Shown here one piece after another: positions 32,640 through 42,766 of a DNA stretch of 43,583 nt. The notes beneath the pieces are model-generated. The model had not been told where the DNA came from and did not search any database. It saw only the letters and a list, made by a program, of their open reading frames with translations. Both the position numbers and the translations under genes were made by a program. The number at the start of each line of letters is the position of its first letter. The stretch's first letter is position 1. The stretch is from NCBI RefSeq assembly GCF_026151205.1, contig NW_026971807.1, positions 1-43,583 of the forward strand, in the 5' to 3' direction. Source of the stretch: Bolinopsis microptera (lineage: Eukaryota > Ctenophora > Tentaculata > Lobata > Bolinopsidae).

Positions 32640-33320
32640 TACAGGGGGAGCCGCGCACTTCGTGCGCGGCGGGTCATACAACGTATGACAAGACTTATCA
32701 ATTAAGGGCTGGTGGTGGTGTCATCGTTTGTCGTACTCAAAACTTTCGCGGTTGCGAATGCCGGCCCATCGCGTTAAATCTTTTTACTTTGTTTTTTAAC
32801 CATTATAAAGTATGATTAGTTGGATATAATATTGAGTTCAAACAGTTCCTTCATATAGCCATGTGTATACGCGTACTGCGTGACGCGCTTGTTTCACAAG
32901 CCATGTGTATACGCGTACTGCGTGACGCGCTTGTTTCATACAAGTTGAATTTTTGCCTACGGCGGTCGCGCGCTACTGCAAGCGAAAGGGCTCTGGTTAG
33001 AGCAAAACAGTTCCCGAAACGAAAAAGCAAACATTTGATTTTGTTTCGGCGACTGTATCGTTGATGGGCCAATAAATATTTGATCTCGAGTAGTGTTGAA
33101 TACTCATATCTACATGATTATTGATTTAATTTAGGAATTGTATATAAATATCTTTGACCAAGTTTAATTGTTTATGAGTATGCACCCCAGGACTTGGCGC
33201 GCGCGGCGGCTCTGATGTTAACCGTTAGCGGCTACAAGTTAGTGGTTAGGCTGTACCTAACCATGTGCTGTCGCGCCACTGCGGGCGCGCTTGTTTCACA
33301 AGTCAAGAAAAAAACATTAC
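32640..33320. repeat. Cluster of GC-rich repeat pieces
   Basis: Pieces in order: a hairpin GCCGCGCAC-ttc-GTGCGCGGC (32648-32668); a 42-bp tandem duplication (gccatgtgtatacgcgtact and onward, 32858-32941); a segment at 32955-33005 (gcctacggcggtcgcgcgct, then actgcaagcga) shared with the inner arms of the foldback element; and a further GCGCGCTTGTTTCACAAG at 33286. The 32640 piece is loosely related to 37107-37165. These look like fragments of one dispersed GC-rich family inserted in AT-rich DNA. Confidence 0.55.
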
Positions 33321-33979
33321 ATCAAGTGGTTAAAAATCGATCTGAAAGCTTTTCAGCTTATAGTTCAATCATGATAGTAATAGTAAGTAATAATAATAAT
33401 AACAATTTAAACTTATAGATTATAGATTATAGTGGCACAACAACTTAAAATGCACAGGTGTGCCACGAAAACAAGTCAGGATTCAAGAAAACCTGAAAAG
33501 CAATCCATATTTGGACACGTTCATAAAAAGGTGGCACTAGAGATTGATTTTTCACTGCCAAAATTGTGTGAAGCATTTTAAAATACTTGTATCTCAAGGA
33601 GTATGCTATGAAAGTTAACCAAATTTTAAAATGTGGTCCAAAAAGATTCAAATATCACATAATTTAGTCATTCATCTCTTTATATTTGTTGATTGTGCAG
33701 ATATGAGCCAGAAATCACAAAATATTCATTTCTTGCACCTCTAATGATGAATTTACATTCTGTGAGTGTGTCCTGCTTCTCAATGTGATTATTGAACCTT
33801 TCTGAGATAGTTGAGTGTTAAAAGTGCAAAGAGTCACCGGTTAAATGTGGAGTTACGATGCAATTATCACACACAGGGTTAATTCTGACTAAGTGTTTTA
33901 GAATGATGAATGTGATATGAATATCAACGGAACGATTGTAACAATGAACTCTATCAATCACAATTATATCATGCTAACT

Positions 33980-35598
33980 AACATTTAAGTGTCATCAAGA
34001 GTGGCATGTGGACTGCTTGTCTATGAAGGGTATAGCGAGGTCAGCTATCAACTCCATGGTAGAATGGCTGTGCCCATACTGCTTCGTGGCACCAGTATCA
34101 ACACTGAAGAAACAGAGAGACGAATTTTGTTACAGCTGCAGGAACACAAGGGCTTTGCAACAGGCCAACTCAGATTTTGAAGCATCTACAGCTGTTAAGA
34201 ATCTTGAAACTGTCAGTGCACTTGTTGCATCAGCAAGCTCAGCAGGCTCAGCTCTTGAAAAATTCCTCCTTATATGAAAACCAGTACGGATTCCGTAAAA
34301 ATCACTCGACCAGTTATGCCCTAAATTACTCAGTGAACCACGTAGAATCTTGCCTCAAGAAAAAACAACACGTTCTTGGAATATTTATTGATCTTAGTAA
34401 AGCCTTTGATACAATATCACACGAAAAGTTACTGCATAAGTTAGAAAATTATGGAATCCGTGGAAATGCAAATAACCTTATAGCAAGTTACCTGTCGAAC
34501 AGATACCAGTATGTCTCAGTATTAGGTGAAGACTCCGAGAAACTTCCAGTAGTCTATGGAGTGCCGCAGGGGAGCTGTCTTGGTCCCTTACTTTTTATTA
34601 TTTATATTAATGACATCCGTAACTCATCAATTATAGGAAAGTTTATACTATTTGCCGACGACACTAACATATTTATAGAAGACACATGTGTCAAAAGACT
34701 ATACGAAAAAGGAAATGAAGTTCTATCATTTGTGTACAAGTATATGAAACTAAACTTATTACATATTAACATTAAGAAATGTTGTTTTATTCATTTTAAA
34801 CCCTCACGGGCCAAAGAGGAAGTAGAAAATGACGAGAACATACTAACTTTAAATAATGTAGTTATTAAAAGAGTTCAAGAAGCTAAATTTCTAGGCGTTA
34901 TTATTGACGACCAACTTAACTGGAAATCACATACGCAGTCACTTAACTCAAAACTTAAATGCGAAGTAGGAAAGCTGTGCAGAATACGACACATTGTCCC
35001 AAAGCAGTATTATAAGGATTTATATCATACTCTATTTGAATCACATTTAGGATTTGGAATATCTGTGTGGGGTGGTATTAGCAATAACCGACTTGAACCT
35101 CTCTTTAAAACACAGAAAAAGCGTATAAGAATTCTGTTTGGGGATAGAGAAGCTTACCTAGAGAAGTTTAAAACGTGTGCCCGAACACGACCTGTTGATA
35201 AGCAAAGACTGGGGGTGGACTTTTACCAAAAAGAACACTCCAAGCCCTTGTTTAAAACCCACAGGTTGTTGACGGTCCACAATCTGTACAAGTACACTTG
35301 TCTCTTAGAACTATTCAAAATTAATAAGTTAGAGGAACTATTATCACTGTACTCATCATTTAACAGGTCACCACGACGAGAGGATTATTTCATTACATCA
35401 CAACCATCCTCACAATTCATCTACCAATCATCCTACATGTGGAACAGCTGTCGACAAACATCAAGTAAGATAAGTTTTAATACTCCGACAAACGGGTTTA
35501 AGAATATATTGAAAATTGCCTTACGAGAATTGCAATTCAAGCATGATACACTTGATTGGTGTGAGCTTAATTTTGCCACAAATGAGCTCAAGTTCTGA
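33980..35598 (+). pseudogene. LINE with PHD-finger remnant and reverse transcriptase, internally deleted
   Basis: From about 33990 one frame reads CHQEWHVDCLSMKG and later VEWLCPYCF, the second half of a PHD-type zinc finger (C, H, C and a final W-C-C), as in ORF1 or linker parts of some LINEs. It runs open to 34277. RT sequence is in another frame, open from 34177 to TGA at 35596-35598: QYGFRKNHST, FIDLSKAFDTISHEKLL, GVPQGSCLGPLLFIIYIND, FADD at 34651-34662 and KFLGVIIDDQLNWKSH, then a C-terminal domain. The endonuclease and first RT motifs are gone, so a deletion near 34270 fused the ends. The RT active-site Asp pair is intact, but the protein cannot be complete. The same family recurs at 39377-40384. 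Confidence 0.88.
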
Positions 35599-35607
35599 TT
35601 TATGTGA

Positions 35608-35741
35608 TGTTTTAGATGACATTTGGCATTAAAGAAATTTGTAGAAATTTGTAGGACAGCAATAAACTGGGATTGAAAAGAATCAAGTACTCACGTAAAT
35701 TTGGTAACTTCACAACAGCAATCTGCATTCTCCAATCAGAA
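35608..35741. repeat. Segment shared with the transposon at 11474-12080
   Basis: gacatttggcattaaagaaa through ggacagcaataaactgggat and aatctgcattctccaatca matches about 11746-11857 in the same orientation, nearly identical; an extra tagaaatttg duplication is present here. It lies right after the LINE stop codon, so it may be LINE 3' UTR picked up by the other element, or a third element present in both. Confidence 0.75.
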
Positions 35742-35929
35742 TTTACGACTTACTCAGGCCTCATCGTCTTAAGATTTTTACATTTCCTACGGTCTAGGGG
35801 ACACTATTGACTATAATTATAGAAGTCTTCTAGAATGTTTGCTTGGATTTAATGACATATATTTACTAATCCACAGTTCAGATCTTTGACTGACTGCAGT
35901 CATAAACACAGCCCAGTTACCAGGCGACC

Positions 35930-36015
35930 ATGGGGACTAGGGGGCTTATTTTTTTTCTGGGGTTCGATTTTTTCCGGGGGGGCTGCCGCCCCCCTAGCCC
36001 CCCCCCCTGGCTACG
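35930..36015. repeat. G/C-run palindrome block
   Basis: ggggactagggggcttattt, a T run, ccgggggggctgccgccccc and ctagccccccccc: long complementary G and C runs around ctgccg. Similar blocks occur in the element at 11474-12080 (GGGGGCGCAGCCCCC). It is probably an end of a related non-autonomous element. Confidence 0.55.
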
Positions 36016-36065
36016 TGCCTGCTGCACTCCAACCAAAAACATTACTTACACCATACTCCACAAAT

Positions 36066-36085
36066 GATATATATATATATATATA
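36066..36085. repeat. AT dinucleotide microsatellite
   Basis: About ten AT units. Confidence 0.9.
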
Positions 36086-36089
36086 CAAA

Positions 36090-37560
36090 CACACTAGTAC
36101 CGAGCAATCGCACTGTAAAACATGCTCACGATACACTCAAAATTGGAAATATTCAACGGCTTGTATATGAAACTTACACTTACACTCAGTGTACACCCAG
36201 TGTTAACTAGTATTACACACTGGTAAACTCTACGTAACGCGCAAAAATAATAATTCTATGGCGTTTTCATTGTCAAATCTCACGTCGACGGGATTAAACG
36301 CGCGCGCGCGTAACATCTTATCTTACTGCTATCTCAACGAATAAACACACAACGACTTTGACAATTGACCGACGACTTAACGATTGTGAGTTATGACGGA
36401 CTTAACTGTATGGGTCAACTACTAAAACTGCATTGTATACTATCTTAATCATTATACTGGACATGAGATGACGAAGTATCTTAAGCAGCACTTTATACCT
36501 CCACTTAGAACTTGATTAGTCACGAACAATAGAATCATTATAAATCAATACAATAAAACATCTTGATCAATAAATGCCTAGCAGCACCAGACAGCAGCCG
36601 TGTACCTTTTTCGACTCCACGGAGTCCCTGATGGACTTTTGTTTACTTTTGTTAATAATTTGACCGCAACCTTTCTTTCTTGAAACACAAATCCTACTGT
36701 ACTTCATTACAGTATTAAGATAATATAAAGCAAATCATGTGAATATATGACTACGAAATAGATCTATAGATTTGTCCATAATATTTAATACCGTATTGAT
36801 GGTTTTGAATTTTGTATATCGAATTTTAATGTGAAGCGTTTTCTCTTCCCCCTCTGCAATTAATTAGAAAGTTAGATTAATGACAATAATTGCCAAATGA
36901 CGTAGTAGATATAGATGTTCAATGTTGTAGAGTGATTTCAAGAGTAGTGGTCCACAGGGGTCCGAAAAAGCCGTACAGGCACTTGGGTCCTTATCCTTGT
37001 CACTAGTCCCAATTGGATTCACTTTACACAAAACATGAACGTTTACAATTTAGACGTACACATTGGCACGATATTTATTAGAAAGCAAACAGTATAAAAT
37101 AATACGTGCGTGCGCGGCTTGAGCCGCGCCGCATAACAATTTATGCGTTTAGGGGCTGGAGTACGCGTGTTTACAGATTAATGAATTGTTGCATTTAATT
37201 GTAAATATTTAAAGTTGACGATATATTATGATTTAATAGTAAATTTTTCAAAGCTGGCTTTGGACTTAGGTAAAATTATAACTTATTTGTTTTAAAGAAA
37301 AAACCACGGATAGTTTTAAATTTACATAGTCGTATAACTATAATCAAGTTAATCCTGTTTTCAAGAATGCGCGGCTTTGGCGGCCAGTTATTGATTTGTA
37401 CATAAAATTGAATTTTAAATAGAAATGTGAACGTATTAAAATTTAAAACTTTCAAAACGGAGGCTTATAAATATTATTATATTATGATTGTAAAATAAAG
37501 GATAAAATTTTAAATTTGTTTCACTAAAATTTGTTTCACTTAGAGAATTTAGATGGTTAA
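36090..37560. other. Internal AT-rich part of the 33.5-38.7-kb element
   Basis: No open reading frame of note. It contains a (GC)n-like cgcgcgcgcg at about 36299-36310 and a hairpin-prone gtgcgcggcttgagccgcgc near 37110-37130. Confidence 0.45.
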
Positions 37561-37572
37561 AAGTGCCATAAT

Positions 37573-38484
37573 GAGTCAAAAATCACATAAATGAGCATGT
37601 ATTGAAATTATGCTGTATCAGGGGAATGTATCACTTTTTGGCTCTATATCAGGTTGGTATTCATAGTAAATCTGCAGTAATTTGTTGTGACACTTGTTTA
37701 TGGTCATGGAGAAGTTCGTTATTAGAGTAATAGTGGAATCAATAATCACAAAACACTGATTTTAAACTGAGTAAACTAGGCAAGTACTTTTACAGCTCAA
37801 GCCATGATAATTTTGTCGCCATAATGTGACAAATGAATCATATCAGTAACATATAATACTTAATCGGATTTTTGAAATGTGATTATCGATTCATTACCTT
37901 TACTTTCAAAATGTCATTACAACTTGAACATTACGTATGATTCAATTATCACACTTTAAAGGAAATTACATATTTGGTAGCCAGATTTGTGTGATTTTTG
38001 AATCATTTAAGCACCGAGATCAAAAATTATCGCTCAAAGGCCTTCAATATGGTATACGCTTAGACATGGATTCAAAAATCACATAATAAGAATCATAGAA
38101 TGGATATGAATTGTCATATCGTGCACTTAATTTAAGGCTTACTATAGTGTGACTTAATAGCGCACCTTTAACGAAAATGTGATTTTTGAATCATATTAAC
38201 TGGTTTTAATACTATTTAATACTATTTTGTACCCTAAAAAATGATAGAAAGCCAATAAAAACGTAAGATGATTCAATAATCACTGCTCAAAATAGGCTCA
38301 TTTCCAACGTTTAAGTTGTGATTTTTGAATCATTTTGGCACCAATAACAATTTCAGATAAGACATTCCATTCCTTACATGCATTATAATCACCATATCAA
38401 TTTTGGCGTCTTTGTGAATAGTACTTTTCAGATTATCTAGTGTTGATTCATCTTGCATTTCTAATTGTGTGATATTTGAATCAT
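37573..38484. repeat. Right subterminal array, ~10 copies of a dyad motif
   Basis: Copies at 37573, 37736, 37879, 37939, 37991, 38069, 38179, 38270, 38318 and 38469. The best form is gtgatttttgaatcat, in both orientations, spaced about 50-160 bp apart. The core TGATT-N4-AATCA is an inverted repeat, so each copy could bind a dimer. The central four bases vary (tttg, attg, atcg, attt) while the half-sites are kept, as expected for a binding site. Confidence 0.8.
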
Positions 38485-38668
38485 TGGCACACAAATAACG
38501 ATAACTCCTGTGATATAAGCACTAGAGACTCCGTGATTTCAGGATCATGAAATTTAATCGAATTTCTAAAGGTATAGATAGATATATCAACCAACAAAGA
38601 ACAATGACTATTTTAAAAACGCATTTTAAAAAATCAATCTCTAGTGCCACCTTTTTTTGAACGTGTCC

Positions 38669-39376
38669 ATTTAGGTTCCAAACCATAGAAAATTGTAAAG
38701 ACTTGATACACTAAATTACAAGGTTAAGGGTACTTAACAGTAGAAACGTTGAAAAAATAGTCAATGAAACGAAAAGTTTTCAATGAAACGAAAAGTTTTA
38801 TTTTACATTCCTTTAATCATAAATAAAATAAGAGCTTAAACCACGAATTAGTTAGCTAGAAGTAAACTTGAGGAAATATTTTGGTGATTGTATATAATTA
38901 TTTTAAAAACTTTATTTGGTTGTTAGTATTTTAATTATGGTAAGTGGTTGAATTTAGTGAGACAAGGTCAGTTTCTCTTTTATCTTAGAAAAATTTCTAC
39001 TTTACAGTAGGCAATGCTGAGTGGCAGGAATGAGGGACCAAAACGCTTGGGGCTAACAATGGCCCATTTACAAACCACTTCAGACATAGCAATGATGTCA
39101 TTTATGCTTAATTCGTCTGAAACTGACCCTACTGCACTTGTAACATTCTATAAAAATCTCTTCTAAAATAGGTATAAAAATGCATAACACAAAACACACA
39201 AACAAAATGTTTATAATCCTTATATAATAAATTTCTATAGAACTTTTAAATTTCTATAAAACTAATAAACCTATATAATATATATTCATTTTGCACCCAG
39301 AGAAAGATGTGATCACAGAGGTAGTTTCGATATTATGTTCATGACAAGGTATGGGGCTGCTGCAAGTTATATTTTG
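38669..39376. other. Non-coding stretch between elements
   Basis: A 19-bp tandem duplication (caatgaaacgaaaagtttt) lies at 38763-38800. No gene was seen. Confidence 0.5.
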
Positions 39377-40384
39377 CTAAGATATTACCGCTTTTTCGAG
39401 CTTAAGTAATCTAGGCAAGGTCAATTTTAAAGTTTTTGAATTTTGTCGAACGCTGTTTAAGGCTAAGTTCCAGTCATTTGGTTCTCCTTCCTTTTGAGTG
39501 TGAGTGATGGTGATTCTTATGGATGATTTGAGGTGATTGGGCTTATAACAGGTGAATGTAGTTAGCATGAGATTTTGTCGTACTGTATTCCATATTGTCC
39601 CTGCTCTGTATATGTAGCTGTCTGATGGTTTAGGTGTGAGAATGAGGGTCTCTTTGCCAAGTCTGCCAGATGTTTCAAAGAGGGAGTATAGTGATATAGG
39701 GGTTCTATATTTCAAGACCTTGAAGATGTCATTAATACAATGGTAGAAGTACAGATTATGCACATTCATGATTTCATGAGTGTTGAAGAGGGGTTTTGTA
39801 TGCTCCTTTCTGTAGAATTCCTTGCCCAAGATTTGCTCCCCGTAGGGTCTGCATCGTGCACTAGTTTTAAATTTATCCAAGTATGCTTCTTTATCTCCAA
39901 ACATTATGCGGGCACACATTTTCTGTGCTTTGAACAGAGGTTCAAGTTTTTTGTTAGATGCCCCTCCCCAGACAGTTATACCATATGCAAGATAGCTTTC
40001 AAACAGAGTGTGATATAGATCTTTATGGAGTGATGTGGGAATGTTATCTTTAATTCTATTTAGCATGCCCACAGCAGCTGGCTAGTTTTTTTGCTAATTT
40101 CCTTCTATGTGCGTTCCAGTTTAGGTCTTCATCGATTGTTACACCTAAGAATTTAGTTTCATGTACTCTCTCCAAGGGTATGCCATTGATATTGATTTCT
40201 TGATCAGAGGGTGTATCTTCATCTTTGTTGGATCGAGAGTTGAGAATTCAAGGTAACAGCTCTTGCCAGTGTTTATGTGAAGTTTATTGGCAAGCATTGT
40301 AGCGGTGTACGGAATTTAGGACTTCATTGGCTTTTTTGTATGCTAGGTTTTTACTTTTTGCAGCGACGAAGATATTTGTGTAAA
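39377..40384 (-). pseudogene. LINE ORF2 3' fragment, same family as 33980-35598
   Basis: The frame 39377-40072 (231 residues) matches the C-terminal domain of the RT at 34177-35598 throughout: KDLYHTLFESYLAYGITVW, NKKLEPLFKAQK, FGDKEAYLDKFKTSARCRP and KEHTKPLFNTHEIMNVHNLY. Upstream to about 40384 the RT thumb continues in shifted frames: TNIFVAAKSKNLAYKKANE and RVHETKFLGVTIDEDLNW. It is 5' truncated, with at least two frameshifts, and lies opposite in orientation to its relative. Confidence 0.9.
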
Positions 40385-40612
40385 TTAATTAATATCATAA
40401 GCACGTTTAAAAAGAAACGTTTTCAGATACACTTTAAAAGATTCCAGTGACATGCAATTCTTAATTTCAAGAGGCAGCTCATTCCATAATTTAGGGCCAA
40501 CTTTCTGAAACGATCTTTCTCCATACTGTGAATATACTCTAGGTTCAGTCAAATAGATAAGATGAATATAATTGGCATATTTAAACATATTACTTAAATA
40601 ATCTGGTCCCAT
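40385..40612 (-). pseudogene. C-terminal fragment of a second LINE family
   Basis: A 75-residue frame with SFQKVGPKLWNELPLEIKN, then SLESFKVYLKTFLFKRAY and a stop: the common C-terminal RT-tail pattern (gPklWN-LP then FK..LK..LF). It abuts the previous LINE fragment with no gap, suggesting that one inserted into the other. Confidence 0.8.
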
Positions 40613-40646
40613 ACGGCATACGCATACTCGACTCGACTTACTCGAC

Positions 40647-41362
40647 TTAGGGCAGCTTCAGCGTCCGAACAGAAATAGTCTTCTTCCAAATCTGTCTATC
40701 CAGCATGAGTTTGTTAATCTCTTTGCTGTCGTCAAGCCCCGTGTCCTTCCGAAGGATGTCAATGTATGTGAGATGTGGTCTTCCCCTTCGACGATGTCCT
40801 TGAAGAGGTTCCCAGAAGAGAAGTTGATGACTCAATAGTTCTTCATGTCTGGCTAAATGACCTGCAAGTCTCATTCTCCGTGCAGCTATCTTATCAGATG
40901 CTCTGACGAGGTGTCCATACACCTTGGCGTTAGTCTGCCGCTCTTTCCAGTCAATGTTCAGTGCCATCCTCAGCATTCTCGTATAACATCCATCAATACG
41001 TTTTGCGAGGGTCTGGCTGACAGTCCATGTTTCAGAGCCATATAGAAGGATGGACTCGACTGTAGCCAGGAACAGTCGTATCTTGAGATCTCTACGCATA
41101 TCCGACTTCCATACAAGCTTCATCTGCCTTAGCTTTCCTCACTTCGAAGTCTTCTCCGAACTCTTCATTCTACTACCAAATATACGAAGTCATCGACTTT
41201 CTCAATGTTCTTCCCACTCCCAGCAACCAGAGTCGGGTTATCATCATCTCTTATGTCGATTCCCATGTACTTAGTTTTCCCCTCGTTGAGGTGGAGTCCA
41301 ACTGAGTTGGCCGCCAGTTCCAGACTCCTGAGGTCCCATACCATTAAGACATTTATAGACAA
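40647..41362 (-). pseudogene. RT 3' fragment of a third LINE family
   Basis: The frame 40647-41123 reads SILLYGSETWTVSQTLAKR, TRMLRMALNIDWKERQTN, RRMRLAGHLARHEE and GRPHLTYIDILRKDTGLD. Upstream, in another frame to 41362: LELAANSVGLHLNEGKTKY and KNIEKVDDFVYL. ILLYGSETW with a downstream GH-zone and RGRP-x-TYID-L motif is typical of a widespread LINE group whose tails are often annotated as craniofacial-protein-like. The frame breaks near 41150. No endonuclease or palm motifs remain. Confidence 0.88.
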
Positions 41363-41633
41363 GAAGCAATAACTTATATTGAATTCTGTAAATAATAGGC
41401 AGCCAATGAAGGTCTTTCAGAGTGTCTCCTAGATGATCATATTTATATAGTCCTACTATAGCTTTAGCACCTGCTGCAATTTGATTACTGCAATTTAGAA
41501 TTTTTTGGAGTCCAAGTATATTTGTTTCAAATATTGAATGAGTTCAACTTGGCACGCATCTTGGTAAGTTATAAACCTACCTTTAAAAGGTATAGATGAG
41601 CTGGCTTAATTTTACACCACCATCATTTTATAA
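41363..41633. other. Non-coding stretch
   Basis: Upstream border of the LINE cluster; no feature was recognised. Confidence 0.4.
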
Positions 41634-41735
41634 TACAATAATACCTTCGCTTCTTCGGGCTACGCAAGATAATTCCTGACAGCTTGCTGGAGGGAATTTG
41701 CGGCCACGAAGAAGCGAAGATATTATTTGTTATAA
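41634..41735. repeat. ~100-bp hairpin with ~25-bp arms
   Basis: ataataccttcgcttcttcg at the left pairs with cgaagaagcgaagatattat at the right. Inside, ctacgcaa/ttgcggc and aattcct/agggaatt extend the pairing. A diverged relative of the left arm (ataccttcggttacttgcgg) recurs at about 41875. It is a small foldback or MITE. Confidence 0.7.
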
Positions 41736-41995
41736 CTATTGACGGTGGCTCCTGTAAGATGTGTAATGTGATACGTGCGCATGATCCAATATAGTGTGTA
41801 ATAAGTGCGCCACTGTTATTTGTTTTGAAACTTCCTGCCAGCCAGTCTGAGGTGACTCGCAATATGTGCTCATAATACCTTCGGTTACTTGCGGGAATAA
41901 TCTGCAAATTATCAGCTCTCAGTGTCGACGAGTTTTAGTGCATATAATTCCCGGAAATAACTTTATAATACAATATACTTCAGAACTTCATTTAG

Positions 41996-42129
41996 GTGCC
42001 ATTAAATCGTTAAAAAAACTTGTAGCCAGCATTGGACCAATTGTAGCTGGTTCAATACTGGTGAATATATTATATGATATTGGTGACAATCACAATATAA
42101 TTTTTGCTGTAGCAGAAACTAACCAAATT
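41996..42129 (+). CDS. Possible exon resembling a major-facilitator transporter
   Basis: Acceptor agaacttcatttag and donor CAAATT/GTAAGG bound a phase-1-in, phase-0-out frame of 44 residues: AIKSLKKLVASIGPIVAGS, then ILVNILYDIG. The pattern S-L-x2-L-x3-IGP-x-VAGS recalls a conserved helix of MFS drug transporters (for example MFSD10-like proteins). No flanking exons were found in the window and the region is rich in MITEs. The exon may be an isolated relic, part of a gene running off the window, or chance. Confidence 0.25.
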
Positions 42130-42164
42130 GTAAGGGATCGTTCAACTTCACATTTAATGTAATC

Positions 42165-42505
42165 ACTGAGGGGGGGTTTCTAAATTATTACGCTAGTGGT
42201 TATTGTAATATAGATTACACAGATAGGACTAATTGATAGTTCACTGTTTAACAGTCTCTCCACTGCAGCTCCAGAAAGGAATCATATAAAACTAAATGAA
42301 TACATCTAAGCAATTATACTGTTGACTACTATACCTGCTCCAGAACGTTCTCATTAAATGACCTCAGCTCGTTGGATAGTGACTACCCTCTCGTAAATGG
42401 GATGGTATCAAGCTCTTTGACCATGAAATAATTGCAACTGCACCTGTCCGAAACGGGATCGCAAATACTAAATTCTAACGTAATATGTGAACGGCCCCTA
42501 AACAG
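42165..42505. mobile_element. MITE-like element of the GGGGTCGTTCACATATTACG family
   Basis: gagggggggtttctaaatta followed by ttacgctag at the left is loosely mirrored by ctaacgtaatatgtgaacgg and cccct at the right. The same end words occur at 42624-42766 and 2656-2775. Confidence 0.5.
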
Positions 42506-42623
42506 AATCTAGTGTATAATTTTGACCAAAATAAGCATAGTTGCATTTGTACATGATCAGATGCGATAATCATTATATTTTATAAGTTGTGTACTATGGC
42601 ATTTGAGCTAGACCCGTCTTTTT

Positions 42624-42766
42624 TAGGGGTCTTTCACATATTTCGTAATCCCGGGGAGAGAGGGGGGTAATTTTAACACAATAACTATGTGTATAACTGT
42701 AACTGATTCATTATGAGGGGGGATAAAAAATTTAGTAAGTAATAATTATATGTGAACGACCCCTTA
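42624..42766. mobile_element. 143-bp MITE with G-rich interior
   Basis: TAGGGGTCTTTCACATATTT at the left and tatatgtgaacgacccctta at the right form ~20-bp inverted ends. The interior has agaggggggtaatttt and a mirrored gaggggggataaaaaattta. Confidence 0.7.

Larger units (their letters stand above)
33513..38668. mobile_element. 5.16-kb TIR element with subterminal arrays of a TGATT-N4-AATCA dyad
   Basis: GGACACGTTC starts the left end and GAACGTGTCC closes the right; the inverted match spans about 40 bp with one or two differences (through ggtggcactagagattgatt). ATTT stands directly outside both ends and may be the target duplication. The flanks carry copies of a GTGATTTTTGAATCAT-type motif in both orientations: about ten between 37573 and 38484 and about five, more diverged, between 33645 and 33926. 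No transposase of its own was found; the only coding part is a LINE that has inserted inside. This is probably a non-autonomous or gutted DNA transposon of undetermined superfamily. Confidence 0.75.
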
